41,436 nt of DNA from NCBI GenBank assembly GCA_934234215.1, contig CAKQHB010000024.1:1-41436 (forward strand), written 5' to 3'. This document shows, one piece after another, positions 31,844 through 40,559 of this stretch. This DNA is from an uncultured Cuneatibacter sp. Its GTDB lineage: Bacteria > Bacillota > Clostridia > Lachnospirales > Lachnospiraceae. Every line of letters starts with the position of its first letter. Position 1 is the stretch's first letter. Below the pieces are notes generated by a model. The model made no database searches, was not told where the DNA came from, and was given only the letters and a program-made list of their open reading frames with translations. Made by a program: the position numbers and the translations under genes.

Positions 31844-33181
31844 TTATCGCACAAGGCAGGGCTTCTTGTTGTCGAATTTCCATCCGGGAATCAGATACTG
31901 CATGCCGATGGCATCGTTTCTCGCACCCTTGCCTTCGCATTTTTCCTTGTATAACTGATATGCCTTTAATACCTGCTCTCGATCCACCTCGATGCCAAGT
32001 CCACATTCCTTCGGCAGATCAATACAGCCATCCACGATCTGCAGCGGATGCTTTGTCAGACGCTCTCTGCCCTCCTGCCAGATCCAATGCGTGTCGATGC
32101 CGTTCATCTGTCCCGGGATCGCTGCTGCGCACTGCACGACCATCGCCAGTGAAATGTCAAAATGATTGTTGGAATGACAGCCCCACATCATACCGAAATC
32201 GTTACACAGCTGTCCCACCCGAACAGAGCCATTCATTGTCCAGAAATGAGGATCTGCCAGCGGAATATCTACACTCCGCAACGACAGACAATGCCGCATC
32301 TGCCGCCAGTCTGTATTGATCATATTTGTCGCGGTCGGAATGCCGCTCGCCTGCCGGAACTCTGCCATGATTTCTCTTCCGGAAAAACCATTTTCCGCTC
32401 CGCACGGATCCTCACAATATGCCAGACACTCCTTCAGCTGCGGCGCGATCTCCAATGCTTCCTTCAGACTCCAGCAGCCGTTCGGATCCAGATCTACCCG
32501 GGCATTCGGAAATGCTGCCTTGATCGCCTGCACCGCCTTCAGTTCTTCCTTCGGAGCCAGCACGCCTCCCTTTAACTTAAAGTCCGAAAATCCGTACTTT
32601 TCCTGCGTTGCTTTCGCCATCGCAACGATTGCTTCCGGTGTCAGTGCCTCCTCATGCCGCAGACGATACCACTCGCATTCCGCATCCGGCTCTTCCTCGT
32701 ATTCCAGATCTGTCTTTTTGCGATCTCCTACATAAAATAAGTAACTCAAAAAGCGCACACGCTCCCGCTGGATGCCATCTCCCAGCAGCGCAGCCGCCGG
32801 TACTTCCAGAAACTTGCCAAGCAGATCCAGTAAAGGTGCTTCAATCGCAGTCACCACATGCACACCGGTGCGCAGATCAAACGTCTGCAGACCGCGCACA
32901 TCGTCCTGAATATTCGCTTCCAGCCATTCTCTCACCCGGTTCAGCGTCTGCTTATAATCCGCAATCCGCGTTCCGACCACCAGATGCTTCACCGACTCCA
33001 GCGCTTTTGTGATCTTCTCTCCTCCAGGAACTTCTCCGACACCCTCCACGCCATCGGAATCCGTTAAAATCACTACATTTCTCGTAAAATAAGGTGCATG
33101 CGCACCGGAAAGATTCAATTCCATGCAGTCATGACCCGCAACGGGGTAAACTTCCATCTTCGTAATAATCGGGGTTTTCAT
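31844..33181 (-). CDS. gudD: Glucarate dehydratase (enolase superfamily)
   Basis: Dehydrates D-glucarate (and L-idarate) to 5-keto-4-deoxy-D-glucarate. The 445 residues match the length of known GudD enzymes. Catalytic residues can be seen: Lys202 and Lys204 (KLKGG), Asp230 and Asn234 (VDLDPNG), Glu257 (CEDPC), Asn286 (ATNM), and His336 in HSNNHFDIS. The gene has its own promoter (TTGTCT-N17-TATACT) and AAAGGAG ahead of the ATG. The next enzymes of the pathway (aldolase, reductase, kinase) are not in the window, so the gene may serve a distant cluster. Confidence 0.95.
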   Translation of the reverse strand: MKTPIITKMEVYPVAGHDCMELNLSGAHAPYFTRNVVILTDSDGVEGVGEVPGGEKITKALESVKHLVVGTRIADYKQTLNRVREWLEANIQDDVRGLQTFDLRTGVHVVTAIEAPLLDLLGKFLEVPAAALLGDGIQRERVRFLSYLFYVGDRKKTDLEYEEEPDAECEWYRLRHEEALTPEAIVAMAKATQEKYGFSDFKLKGGVLAPKEELKAVQAIKAAFPNARVDLDPNGCWSLKEALEIAPQLKECLAYCEDPCGAENGFSGREIMAEFRQASGIPTATNMINTDWRQMRHCLSLRSVDIPLADPHFWTMNGSVRVGQLCNDFGMMWGCHSNNHFDISLAMVVQCAAAIPGQMNGIDTHWIWQEGRERLTKHPLQIVDGCIDLPKECGLGIEVDREQVLKAYQLYKEKCEGKGARNDAIGMQYLIPGWKFDNKKPCLVR

Positions 33182-33231
33182 GAACTTCGCTCCTTTGTTT
33201 TCTGTGTTTTGCAGTAAATGCTATTATGTTT

Positions 33232-33260
33232 AGTATAGGACGAAATGTGGGCTGAGACAA
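33232..33260 (-). promoter_or_regulatory. Predicted gudD promoter
   Basis: Minus-strand TTGTCT (33255-33260), 17 nt, TATACT (33232-33237), about 50 nt ahead of the start. The TTGTC -35 resembles that of the beta-helix gene. Confidence 0.6.
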
Positions 33261-33426
33261 GGTGTTATTGAAGGACTAAGAACAAAAGTTCCATGTTATA
33301 CCACAGTTCATTTTACGCTCCGCATTTAATAATACTACTGTCGCAGAAAACAAAAATGTTCGGTCTTCACAGATTGTTTTATATTTTGCTTACTGTACTT
33401 CACTCATTGTACATACTTTAATTTTT

Positions 33427-33612
33427 ATGCTATACTTCTTGCGTCACTTTTTAGAAATGAGGATTTTACATGCCAAAGAAAAAGCGCCGGAGCTGACGCT
33501 CAAAGAAATCGCTTTTTCCTGCGGCTTTACCAGCGAAAGTAACTTTTGCAGTACGTTTCGCAAGTGGGAACACATGACGCCGGGCGAATACCGCGGACAA
33601 AAAAACTTATAA
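33427..33612 (+). pseudogene. AraC-family regulator remnant (C-terminal helix-turn-helix only)
   Basis: The 61-codon frame encodes only the second helix-turn-helix of the AraC DNA-binding domain (LTLKEIAFSCGFTSESNFCSTFRKWEHMTPGEYR). The first helix-turn-helix and the sensor domain are missing and no ribosome binding site precedes it. It probably regulated the adjacent sugar-acid genes before decay. Confidence 0.75.
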
Positions 33613-33638
33613 AACTTACTCGATAGATTGGAGATTTT

Positions 33639-34739
33639 ATGGACGCACTTCAAACGATTCTTACTTACACCGAACAAAATTTTTCGACATTTACACAAAT
33701 GCCTTTCAACGAAGTGGACAGCTTAATTCTGTCCTGGGCTTCCTATCCGCATTTCGGCACTGCATTTCCGATTCTTTGCGGCTGGGAAGGTGTTCGACTG
33801 GGCGATTTGTTTCAGGCAGAACATTTTGAGACATTGTTTCACAGTGTGTGGAATCCGGAAAGCTGCCGCCGTCTGTTCACTGCAATGGCTGCCAGCCCCC
33901 GCTTTCGAAATTTGCGGGTCATGGGCTTTTGTGAGCAGGTGGATTCCACACAGGAAAAGCAGTTTTCTGCTGTGACCTTCCAGCTGGAAGATAGCTCCTG
34001 TTATCTGTCTTTTCGCGGAACCAATGCCACACTTGTCGGCTGGAAAGAAGATTTTAACATGGCATTTCAGTCTCCGATTCCGTCTCAGGTGGAAGCTGTG
34101 CGCTATTTAACAGATGTTGCCGCGCATTGCGACGGCAATCTGTATCTTGGCGGACACTCCAAAGGCGGAAATCTCGCCGTATATGCTGCCGCATTTTCTA
34201 ATCCGGGGTTGCAAAATCGGATTCTTGCGGTCTTTTCTCATGACGGTCCCGGCTTTCTGCCGGATGTTCTGGAAAGTCCGCAATACACAGCAATTCACGA
34301 AAAGATCCACAAAACCGTTCCACAATCTTCGATTGTGGGAATGCTGTTAGAGCATCAGGAAGAATTTCAAATTGTAAAGAGCAACCGCATCAGCTTCTGG
34401 CAGCACGATCCCTTTTCATGGGAAGTGGATGGCGATCATTTTATCTGCATTGATGAACTGACCCCGGATGCCCGCTATCTCGATCACACACTCAGCAGCT
34501 TTGTACGAGCTCTATCACCGGAAGACCGGGAGCGTTTTATCGACACATTGTACAGTGTTGTGGACTGCAATAACATCGACACATTTGCACAATTATGGGC
34601 AGACCGCAAAACCAGTCTGCCCTCGATTGCACACGAAGCATCTCAACTTGATCCCGATACACGTAAGTTTTTACTGGATACGATTCGGGAACTTGCTACT
34701 CTCTGTGTAAAAAATATTCCGGAAATTTTCCGAAAATAA
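33639..34739 (+). CDS. Mbeg1-like (DUF2974) alpha/beta-hydrolase
   Basis: A 366-residue protein with an alpha/beta-hydrolase nucleophile elbow, GHSKGG, around residue 173, and the preceding SFRGTNATLVGWKEDFNM block characteristic of the Mbeg1-like/DUF2974 group, which is related to lipases. It lacks a signal peptide, so it acts in the cytoplasm or at the membrane. The substrate is unknown. GATTGGAG lies upstream of the ATG. It ends before a terminator hairpin and has no obvious partner gene. Confidence 0.83.
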   Translation: MDALQTILTYTEQNFSTFTQMPFNEVDSLILSWASYPHFGTAFPILCGWEGVRLGDLFQAEHFETLFHSVWNPESCRRLFTAMAASPRFRNLRVMGFCEQVDSTQEKQFSAVTFQLEDSSCYLSFRGTNATLVGWKEDFNMAFQSPIPSQVEAVRYLTDVAAHCDGNLYLGGHSKGGNLAVYAAAFSNPGLQNRILAVFSHDGPGFLPDVLESPQYTAIHEKIHKTVPQSSIVGMLLEHQEEFQIVKSNRISFWQHDPFSWEVDGDHFICIDELTPDARYLDHTLSSFVRALSPEDRERFIDTLYSVVDCNNIDTFAQLWADRKTSLPSIAHEASQLDPDTRKFLLDTIRELATLCVKNIPEIFRK

Positions 34740-34777
34740 TATAGGACTTATTTTACGAGCCTTCGGGGTGTCCGCTT

Positions 34778-34814
34778 CAGAAGAAAAGGTGGAACTCACT
34801 CCCCCTTTTCTTCT
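34778..34814 (+). terminator. Terminator between the Mbeg1-like and AI-2E genes
   Basis: AGAAGAAAAGG-GG pairs with CC-CCTTTTCTTCT. A T-rich tract on the plus side favours termination of the Mbeg1-like gene. Confidence 0.7.
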
Positions 34815-34819
34815 GCCTT

Positions 34820-36151
34820 TTATTCAGACTTCTTATCTGACTCTTTTTTTATCTCTTCTTTTTTGTTTCTTACCTTTATATCTTTTACCTCTTTTGTACC
34901 TTCTGTTTCATGATGATACGTTCCATCCTCATCCACATAGTTCAGCTTTATATATTCCTCGGTTTTCGGTGACAACTCTTTCTTTTCCAAGGCGGTGTTG
35001 ATCACCGCTCTGATTGCTGCATAAATTACCGCAAATATCGGCACGCCGATGATCATGCCCGGAATACCAAAGATTCCACCGAATAGTGTGATGGAAAAGA
35101 TGACCCAAAAGCTGGAGAGTCCTGTGGAGTTTCCCAAAATCTTCGGACCAAGGATATTACCATCGAACTGCTGCAAAATTACAATAAACAGGATAAAATA
35201 CACACAATTTAACGGATGCAGCGGGTCTACGACAAATACCAAAACAGCACTTGGAATTGCACCGAGAAACGGTCCGAAAAACGGAATGATATTCGTGATT
35301 CCGATGATGACACTGACCAGCGCCGCATAGGGTGTCTTCAAAATCAGGGTACCAATGAAGCACAAAATACCAATAATCAGGGAATCCAGAATCTTTCCGC
35401 CTAAAAAACCGACAAAGGTCCGATGTGTGAAACGGAAATTACGGATCATGCGATTTGCAGTATCTCGTTCAAATGCCGCATAGATGATTTTCTTTGCCTG
35501 TCCTGCAAACCGCTCTTTTCCACTTAAAACATAAATCGAAATGATAAATCCGATGACAAACTTCCACAAAATATTCAAGGTTGTGATAATGCCTGTAGAA
35601 AAGCTCTTCAGCAATGTAAGCGCATGATCCAGCGCTGTACCATTCAGCCAATTTTCCAGCTCCTGCGAATATTGATTGAAAAGATTGCTTGCATATGTGC
35701 CAATAGCAGGATTTTTCTCCAGAAAGTTCTGTACCCATTCTTCCAGATTCAACAGGTAACGATCCGCATTCGTGATAATACTCTGAATGCTGGGCACGAT
35801 CTGAGAAATCAACATATAAAAAACAAGATAAATGATTGCGATCACAAAAACACTCGTCAGAATAATGCTGATCCCGCGAATCATCTTTTTTCGCTTCGGA
35901 GAATCTGCTATTTTCAGCTTATCCGCTAACGGATACAATACTACTCGCTCAATAAAATTCAAAATTGGCGTCATCAGATAGGCAATACAAAGGCCAAACA
36001 AAATTGGCATGATAATTCCGAAGAACTCGTCCGCTGCCACTTTGAGCGCTGCTGTGTGGAAAATCAAGTAAAAAAAGCATACTCCTGCCGCAATCACTGC
36101 AAACGCAGTCAATCCCCATTTCCAATACTTGCTGTCTCTGTTTATCTTCAT
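34820..36151 (-). CDS. AI-2E (UPF0118) family membrane transporter
   Basis: Membrane protein of about 443 residues with eight helices and the large soluble segment between helices 3 and 4 typical of the AI-2E family. Members have been proposed to export autoinducer-2 or to act as Na+/H+ antiporters; the present substrate is unknown. The ATG at 36151 has AAAAGGAG upstream, so an N-terminal 27-residue extension is rejected. The C-terminus is a charged, Lys/Glu-rich tail. Confidence 0.9.
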   Translation of the reverse strand: MKINRDSKYWKWGLTAFAVIAAGVCFFYLIFHTAALKVAADEFFGIIMPILFGLCIAYLMTPILNFIERVVLYPLADKLKIADSPKRKKMIRGISIILTSVFVIAIIYLVFYMLISQIVPSIQSIITNADRYLLNLEEWVQNFLEKNPAIGTYASNLFNQYSQELENWLNGTALDHALTLLKSFSTGIITTLNILWKFVIGFIISIYVLSGKERFAGQAKKIIYAAFERDTANRMIRNFRFTHRTFVGFLGGKILDSLIIGILCFIGTLILKTPYAALVSVIIGITNIIPFFGPFLGAIPSAVLVFVVDPLHPLNCVYFILFIVILQQFDGNILGPKILGNSTGLSSFWVIFSITLFGGIFGIPGMIIGVPIFAVIYAAIRAVINTALEKKELSPKTEEYIKLNYVDEDGTYHHETEGTKEVKDIKVRNKKEEIKKESDKKSE

Positions 36152-36197
36152 CTTTCTCCTTTTGTGTTTCTGTTTTCGTCTGTGGACTTCATCATCA

Positions 36198-36299
36198 TCA
36201 CATGATATCTTTTTTGCAAAATGCACTTTCAAGCACCTGCTCTGCCTGTTCTTTTACTTCAGGTTCGACACATACAAATACATTTGCTGTTCTTGCCAT
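36198..36299 (-). pseudogene. RelB/DinJ antitoxin remnant
   Basis: A 33-codon frame opens with MARTANVFVCVEPEVKEQAEQVLE, the conserved start of RelB/DinJ antitoxins, then departs from the family and stops. A ribosome binding site (GAGAAGGCGAG) is intact. No toxin partner is nearby, so this is a leftover of a lost toxin-antitoxin locus. Confidence 0.75.
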
Positions 36300-36438
36300 A
36301 GATCTCGCCTTCTCTTTTCTTCATTATATCTTGTCTGATTGCAGGCTGCAAGCCGTTCGCAATCTATTCTCATAATTTCATGCACGGGCAGACAACAGGT
36401 GGCAGATACGGTTCCTGTTTTTCATTTACTCGATACTA

Positions 36439-37080
36439 TTACTTAACACTATTGACGCTTTCATATTCCTTTATCCAATCAATCAGATAAGACGAAATGG
36501 TAACTGTAATCAATGAAAATACAATACGTATTACCGGAATGTAGGTAAGTGATAAAAGCAGCACTGCAACATCCGTAAACAAATAGGAACGAGATAACTT
36601 CCAGTGCGAAATATGAGAAATTCTTAACGCCAGTGCATCATCTCCACCACTGGAGCCCCCCTGTCGAACAATTAAACCAACACCTGCACCAACAAAAATA
36701 CCGCCTAATACAGCGGCAATCAAAGGATGTGCAGATAAATCAGGAAGCATTGGCGGAAACAACTCCCATATTTTATAAAAGCCAGAAACAAACACAGTTG
36801 AAATAATTGATATTTTTATAAAGTTTCCACCCAAAAATTTGAATGCAAGCAAATAACAAATTATATCCAGGATCGATGTAATGTAGGCTGGAGAAATTTT
36901 CAGCCAATGTTCAACAAGAAGCATCAACCCAATGACCCCACCTTCTGTTATGTTTGTTCGCTGATGAATGTTGTGAATACCAAAGGTACAAATCATTGCT
37001 CCGAGAAATATCAGCAGTATTTTCTTAAAAGTCAATCCATCCATAAGTTTTTTGCAAATGGATGTCATACAGTGTTTCAA
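36439..37080 (-). CDS. YitT-family (DUF161) membrane protein
   Basis: A 213-residue protein with five or six helices, the TNITEGGVIGLMLLVEHWLKISPA segment and the GIFVGAGVGLIVRQGGSSGGDD motif typical of the YitT/DUF161 family. The C-terminal DUF2179 domain of longer relatives is absent. The function is unknown. The start is TTG, chosen because AAGGAGG lies 9 nt upstream, whereas the next ATG is 21 nt away. It is divergent from the broken MerR gene, which probably controlled it. Confidence 0.85.
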   Translation of the reverse strand: MKHCMTSICKKLMDGLTFKKILLIFLGAMICTFGIHNIHQRTNITEGGVIGLMLLVEHWLKISPAYITSILDIICYLLAFKFLGGNFIKISIISTVFVSGFYKIWELFPPMLPDLSAHPLIAAVLGGIFVGAGVGLIVRQGGSSGGDDALALRISHISHWKLSRSYLFTDVAVLLLSLTYIPVIRIVFSLITVTISSYLIDWIKEYESVNSVK

Positions 37081-37116
37081 TTTGAGTATCCTCCTTGATA
37101 TATTCCTATTCCCAAG

Positions 37117-37145
37117 TTATAATTATAAACTGTATAGTAACTATA
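37117..37145. promoter_or_regulatory. Operator-like palindromes between YitT and MerR genes
   Basis: Two palindromes, TTATAATTATAA (37117-37128) and TATAGT-A-ACTATA (37133-37145), lie side by side in the 80-nt divergent region. MerR regulators bind dyads between -35 and -10, so these are candidate sites. Confidence 0.5.
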
Positions 37146-37160
37146 AGGTCAAGGAGTTCT

Positions 37161-37741
37161 ATGAAAAATTTGTTTTCCATTGGTGAAATAGCCAAGCTTC
37201 AAAATATATCTCGTCAAACTCTGCTTTTTTATGATAAAATCGGTCTTTTTTGTCCTGCTTATACAGATCCTGACAATGGCTATCGTTATTACAGTTCCAG
37301 TCAACTCGACTATTTAGATACGATTTGCATAATGAAAAAAATCGGCTTTTCTCTCGATGAAATTAAAGCACATCTGAAGAATTTTACGGTTGATAATTCC
37401 ATCATTGCTCTTCGAAAACAACTTGCTATCATCAATCGTCAAATGAATGAACTGCAAATGATCAAAACTCGTGTCGAGCATCGTTGCTTACAGTTGGAAC
37501 ATTCCGCCTCCATTCGTGATTGCAGTGATGTTATTTCTGTGGAAGAAGTAAACCCTCAATACATTTTACTGCAAGAGGTTGCTAGACCTTATACTTTGGA
37601 AATGGTCAGTATCGCCACAAAGGAATGTGTGTGTTTACTTATCACACGGGAGATTATCCTTCCATTGGTAAAACCTATGAACGCATTTTGCAATACTGTC
37701 AAAAGAATCAGTTGAATAATCGAAAGACCTGTCGTGGATAA
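37161..37741 (+). pseudogene. MerR-family regulator with GyrI-like domain, frameshifted
   Basis: The N-terminal 70 residues are a complete MerR helix-turn-helix (FSIGEIAKLQNISRQTLLFYDKIGL, DNGYRYY) followed by a long helix. Around 37620-37640 the reading frame shifts by one base: the expected effector-domain sequence (TYHTGDYPSIGKTYERIL) continues in the other frame to a stop at 37739. Even then the domain is truncated. The start is ATG 37161, with AAGGAG upstream. DNA binding may persist while ligand response is lost. Confidence 0.8.
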
Positions 37742-37832
37742 TGGCTCCACAATATCTACCATACCTAACAGCTGCCCCATCAGGCGCCCATTCTTTCTTT
37801 ATCTTGTAGTTTGCGAATATCCGTATGAATAG

Positions 37833-37874
37833 AAAAAGCCCTTTGAGAAAAGGATTTCTCCTCTCTCAAAGGGC
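37833..37874 (-). terminator. Terminator of the CorC-like gene
   Basis: GCCCTTTGAGA pairs with TCTCAAAGGGC; the minus-strand reading continues into TTTTT. Confidence 0.88.
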
Positions 37875-37932
37875 AAATTGAAAAACTGGAATTGAGATTT
37901 CACCTATACTCCTTGTGAATCACGCGATAGCT

Positions 37933-39183
37933 TTATTGTTCGCAGACTAAACACATGTCGCATTGCCTGACGGTGATGAAGGATACCCTATATGCACTCA
38001 GATTAGACACCGTGATTTCTAAATTCTGCACAGTAAAAGAATCGCCCCTGGCGGGGACTCTATTCAGCTGCTCCATGACCCAGCCGCCGACAGAAACACT
38101 GTCCGATTCCATCTTGATGTCAAAGAATTCCATAAAATCCTCCAAGCTGACGGAGCAGTCCACGCGGTAGGTGTTCTCGTCCAGCTTTTCAAAATCTTCT
38201 TCCACCTCATCGTGTTCGTCCCAAATTTCACCAACCAGTTCTTCCAGAATGTCCTCCATCGTAACAATACCAAGCGTTCCGCCAAAATCATCTACAACGA
38301 CGGCGACATGAGACTTCTGATGCTGAAGCATTTTCAAAATATCCCGGATTTTTGTGTGCTGATAGACGAACAACGGTTCCGTCATGATCTCCGTAATAGG
38401 CCGATCCGTCATTTTGCCATTGATATAGAAATCCTTCTGATGAAGAACGCCGGCAATCTGATCGATGGTATCCCGGTAGACCAGCAGGCGGGAACAGCGA
38501 GACTGTGTAAAGGCTCTGGCTATTTTCTCATGGCTCTCGGCGATGTCCACGGCCTCCAGATCAATTCGATGGGTCAGGATTTCTGCTGCCGTCAGGTCGC
38601 GGAATTCAAGAGCGTTGCGCAGCAACTCGCCCTCGTTTTTATCAATGCTGCCATCCTGCTCCACGTCCTCCATGAAAAGAAGCAGCTCCTCGTGGGACAT
38701 TTTTGCGTCGTCATCTGTCTTGAAAAAGCGGGAAACCAGCTTTTTCCACTGGGAAAAGAGAAAATTCAGTGGCGTCAGCACCCAAATCCAAAGGCGGATA
38801 AACGGAGCGCTGAACAAAGCAAAGCGTTCAGGGGTATCCTTCGCAATACTCTTGGGGGTGATCTCACCGAAAATCAAAACAACGATTGTTACAACGACCG
38901 TGGAAACCGTCGCGCCAATATCACCGTAAAGCCCTACGAACAGAAGTGTGCCGATGGACGCCACCATGATATTCACGATATTGTTGCCGATCAGGATGGT
39001 GGAGATCAGTTTGTCGTAGTCTTCGGACAGCTTAAGCGCCAATGCTGCCCGCTTGTTTCCATTGTCTGCCAACACCTTCAGGCGGGTCTTATTCAGGGAC
39101 GAGAACGCCGTTTCTGTGGCGCTGAAATAGGCGGACATGGCAATGCAGCCCAGCATTACAAAAATACTTCCAAAATAATTCAT
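37933..39183 (-). CDS. HlyC/CorC (CNNM) family protein with CBS domains
   Basis: A 416-residue protein with the standard order: N-terminal DUF21 membrane domain (about 1-150, with ATETAFSSLNKTRL), two CBS domains (about 195-320), and a C-terminal CorC_HlyC domain. Family members are tied to Mg2+/Co2+ efflux or to cation homeostasis; the haemolysin name is historical. AAAGGAG precedes the ATG. Codon use is GC-richer than in the YitT region, and it is followed by a KdpD/KdpE-like pair, so these genes may have arrived together. Confidence 0.9.
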   Translation of the reverse strand: MNYFGSIFVMLGCIAMSAYFSATETAFSSLNKTRLKVLADNGNKRAALALKLSEDYDKLISTILIGNNIVNIMVASIGTLLFVGLYGDIGATVSTVVVTIVVLIFGEITPKSIAKDTPERFALFSAPFIRLWIWVLTPLNFLFSQWKKLVSRFFKTDDDAKMSHEELLLFMEDVEQDGSIDKNEGELLRNALEFRDLTAAEILTHRIDLEAVDIAESHEKIARAFTQSRCSRLLVYRDTIDQIAGVLHQKDFYINGKMTDRPITEIMTEPLFVYQHTKIRDILKMLQHQKSHVAVVVDDFGGTLGIVTMEDILEELVGEIWDEHDEVEEDFEKLDENTYRVDCSVSLEDFMEFFDIKMESDSVSVGGWVMEQLNRVPARGDSFTVQNLEITVSNLSAYRVSFITVRQCDMCLVCEQ

Positions 39184-39237
39184 TTCAAACTCCTTTATGT
39201 TCTGTTCATGCGATCATTTCATACAAAAAAGACACAC

Positions 39238-39342
39238 CTATACCCGATGCCGCAGCAAAAGGCGTAGATATGCCACATACGAACAGACCATATATGAGTG
39301 GTTACCGTTGTCGTCGCTACTATCGTTTTTCACGGATTTCAT
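39238..39342 (-). CDS. Possible 34-residue peptide upstream of the CorC-like gene
   Basis: A frame from an ATG with a strong AAGGAGGA site encodes a 34-residue peptide ending in YLRLLLRHRV, upstream of the CorC-like gene in the same direction. It may be a leader peptide that controls the next gene. There is no family evidence, and the short length makes it uncertain. Confidence 0.4.
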   Translation of the reverse strand: MKSVKNDSSDDNGNHSYMVCSYVAYLRLLLRHRV

Positions 39343-39437
39343 TCCTCCTTCTTTACTATATGCTTATATCATAGCACTTTTCCGGTGTAGATTCGGTAAA
39401 GAAACAGGTGCGGCACAATATCCCCCTATGAGAAATC

Positions 39438-39466
39438 TTGAAGCGTTTCCGCTTATACGATATAAT
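39438..39466 (+). promoter_or_regulatory. Promoter of the KdpD/KdpE-like operon
   Basis: TTGAAG (39438-39443), a 17-nt spacer and TATAAT (39461-39466), about 30 nt before the start codon. Confidence 0.7.
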
Positions 39467-39494
39467 AATGCTACGACATAGTTTTAGGGGAAAC

Positions 39495-40559
39495 ATGATG
39501 AAGAACCATCAACGACAAAAGGATATTCTATTTTCAATCCTTATTTTTTGCAGCTCCTTTGCTGTCAATTTGCTTATTCAGAAGCTCTTTACCACGCAGA
39601 CACTGATACCTATGATTTTTGTGTTTGGTGTGTTTTTGATCTCGCTGAAAACCCACGGGTATTGCTATGGCATCACTTCGGCCATCGTCAGCGTGTTTGC
39701 GGTGAATTTCGCTTTCACCTATCCATACTATGCTTTTGACTTTTTCGTAGAAGAAAGCATCTTATCCGCCGTCATCATGCTGGTCGTCGCTGTTTCCACC
39801 AGTACGCTGAACATTCGTATCCGCGATCAGGAGAAGCTTCGCTCAGAAAACGAAAAAGAGAGAATGCGAGGCAATCTGCTGCGAGCGATCTCCCATGATC
39901 TGCGCACGCCTCTTACCTCCATATATGGGGCATCCTCCACGCTGATCTCCAAGTATGATGCACTGCCAAAAGAGCAGCAGCTCCAGCTGTTGGGGGAAAT
40001 TCAAGAGGACAGCGAATGGCTCATCCGCATGGTCGAGAATCTCCTGTCTGTCACAAGGATAAACGGCACAAAGGTCGAGGTCGTGAAGACGCCCACCGTT
40101 CTGGATGAGCTGATTGACTCGGTTTTGATGAAGTTTTCCAAGAAGCATCCGAATCAGAAGGTTATCACGCAAATACCGGATGAGTTTGTGGACATCCCCA
40201 TGGACTCGCTCCTCATTGAACAGGTGCTTCTGAATCTTCTGGAAAATGCCGTATTCCATGCAAAAGGCATGACGGAGCTGACACTTTCCGTTTCTCTCGC
40301 AGGAGACAAGGCAGTATTTGAGGTTGCTGACAACGGCTGTGGCATCCAGGAGGAAGCACTTCAAAAAATTTTTACCGGGAGCTATGAAGAGTCCGCCGCG
40401 CCGGTGGATGGGACACGCCGCAATATGGGAATCGGACTATCTGTGTGTGCCGCCATCGTCAAGGCACACGGCAGTGACATAACCGCAGAGAATAAACCTG
40501 GCGGCGGTGCGGTATTCCGCTTTGCTCTGGAAATGGGGGAGGATGACGATGGGCAATAA
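39495..40559 (+). CDS. KdpD-like sensor histidine kinase lacking the N-terminal KdpD domain
   Basis: A 354-residue kinase with an N-terminal DUF4118 block of four helices (about 12-105), then the kinase core: His134 in SHDLRTPLTSIYGASS, an N box (NLLENAVFHA), DNGCGI and GIGLSVC. KdpD sensors normally begin with a 350-residue cytoplasmic KdpD/UspA region that is absent here. The ATG at 39495 has AGGGG upstream; the earlier methionine at 39438 lies inside the promoter. Typical targets are kdpFABC, not seen in the window, so an orphan signalling role is possible. Confidence 0.9.
   Translation: MMKNHQRQKDILFSILIFCSSFAVNLLIQKLFTTQTLIPMIFVFGVFLISLKTHGYCYGITSAIVSVFAVNFAFTYPYYAFDFFVEESILSAVIMLVVAVSTSTLNIRIRDQEKLRSENEKERMRGNLLRAISHDLRTPLTSIYGASSTLISKYDALPKEQQLQLLGEIQEDSEWLIRMVENLLSVTRINGTKVEVVKTPTVLDELIDSVLMKFSKKHPNQKVITQIPDEFVDIPMDSLLIEQVLLNLLENAVFHAKGMTELTLSVSLAGDKAVFEVADNGCGIQEEALQKIFTGSYEESAAPVDGTRRNMGIGLSVCAAIVKAHGSDITAENKPGGGAVFRFALEMGEDDDGQ

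Noticed and set aside
38212..39267. 351-codon plus-strand frame opposite the CorC-like gene
   Set aside because: Antisense shadow; the minus-strand product has complete DUF21-CBS-CorC domains.
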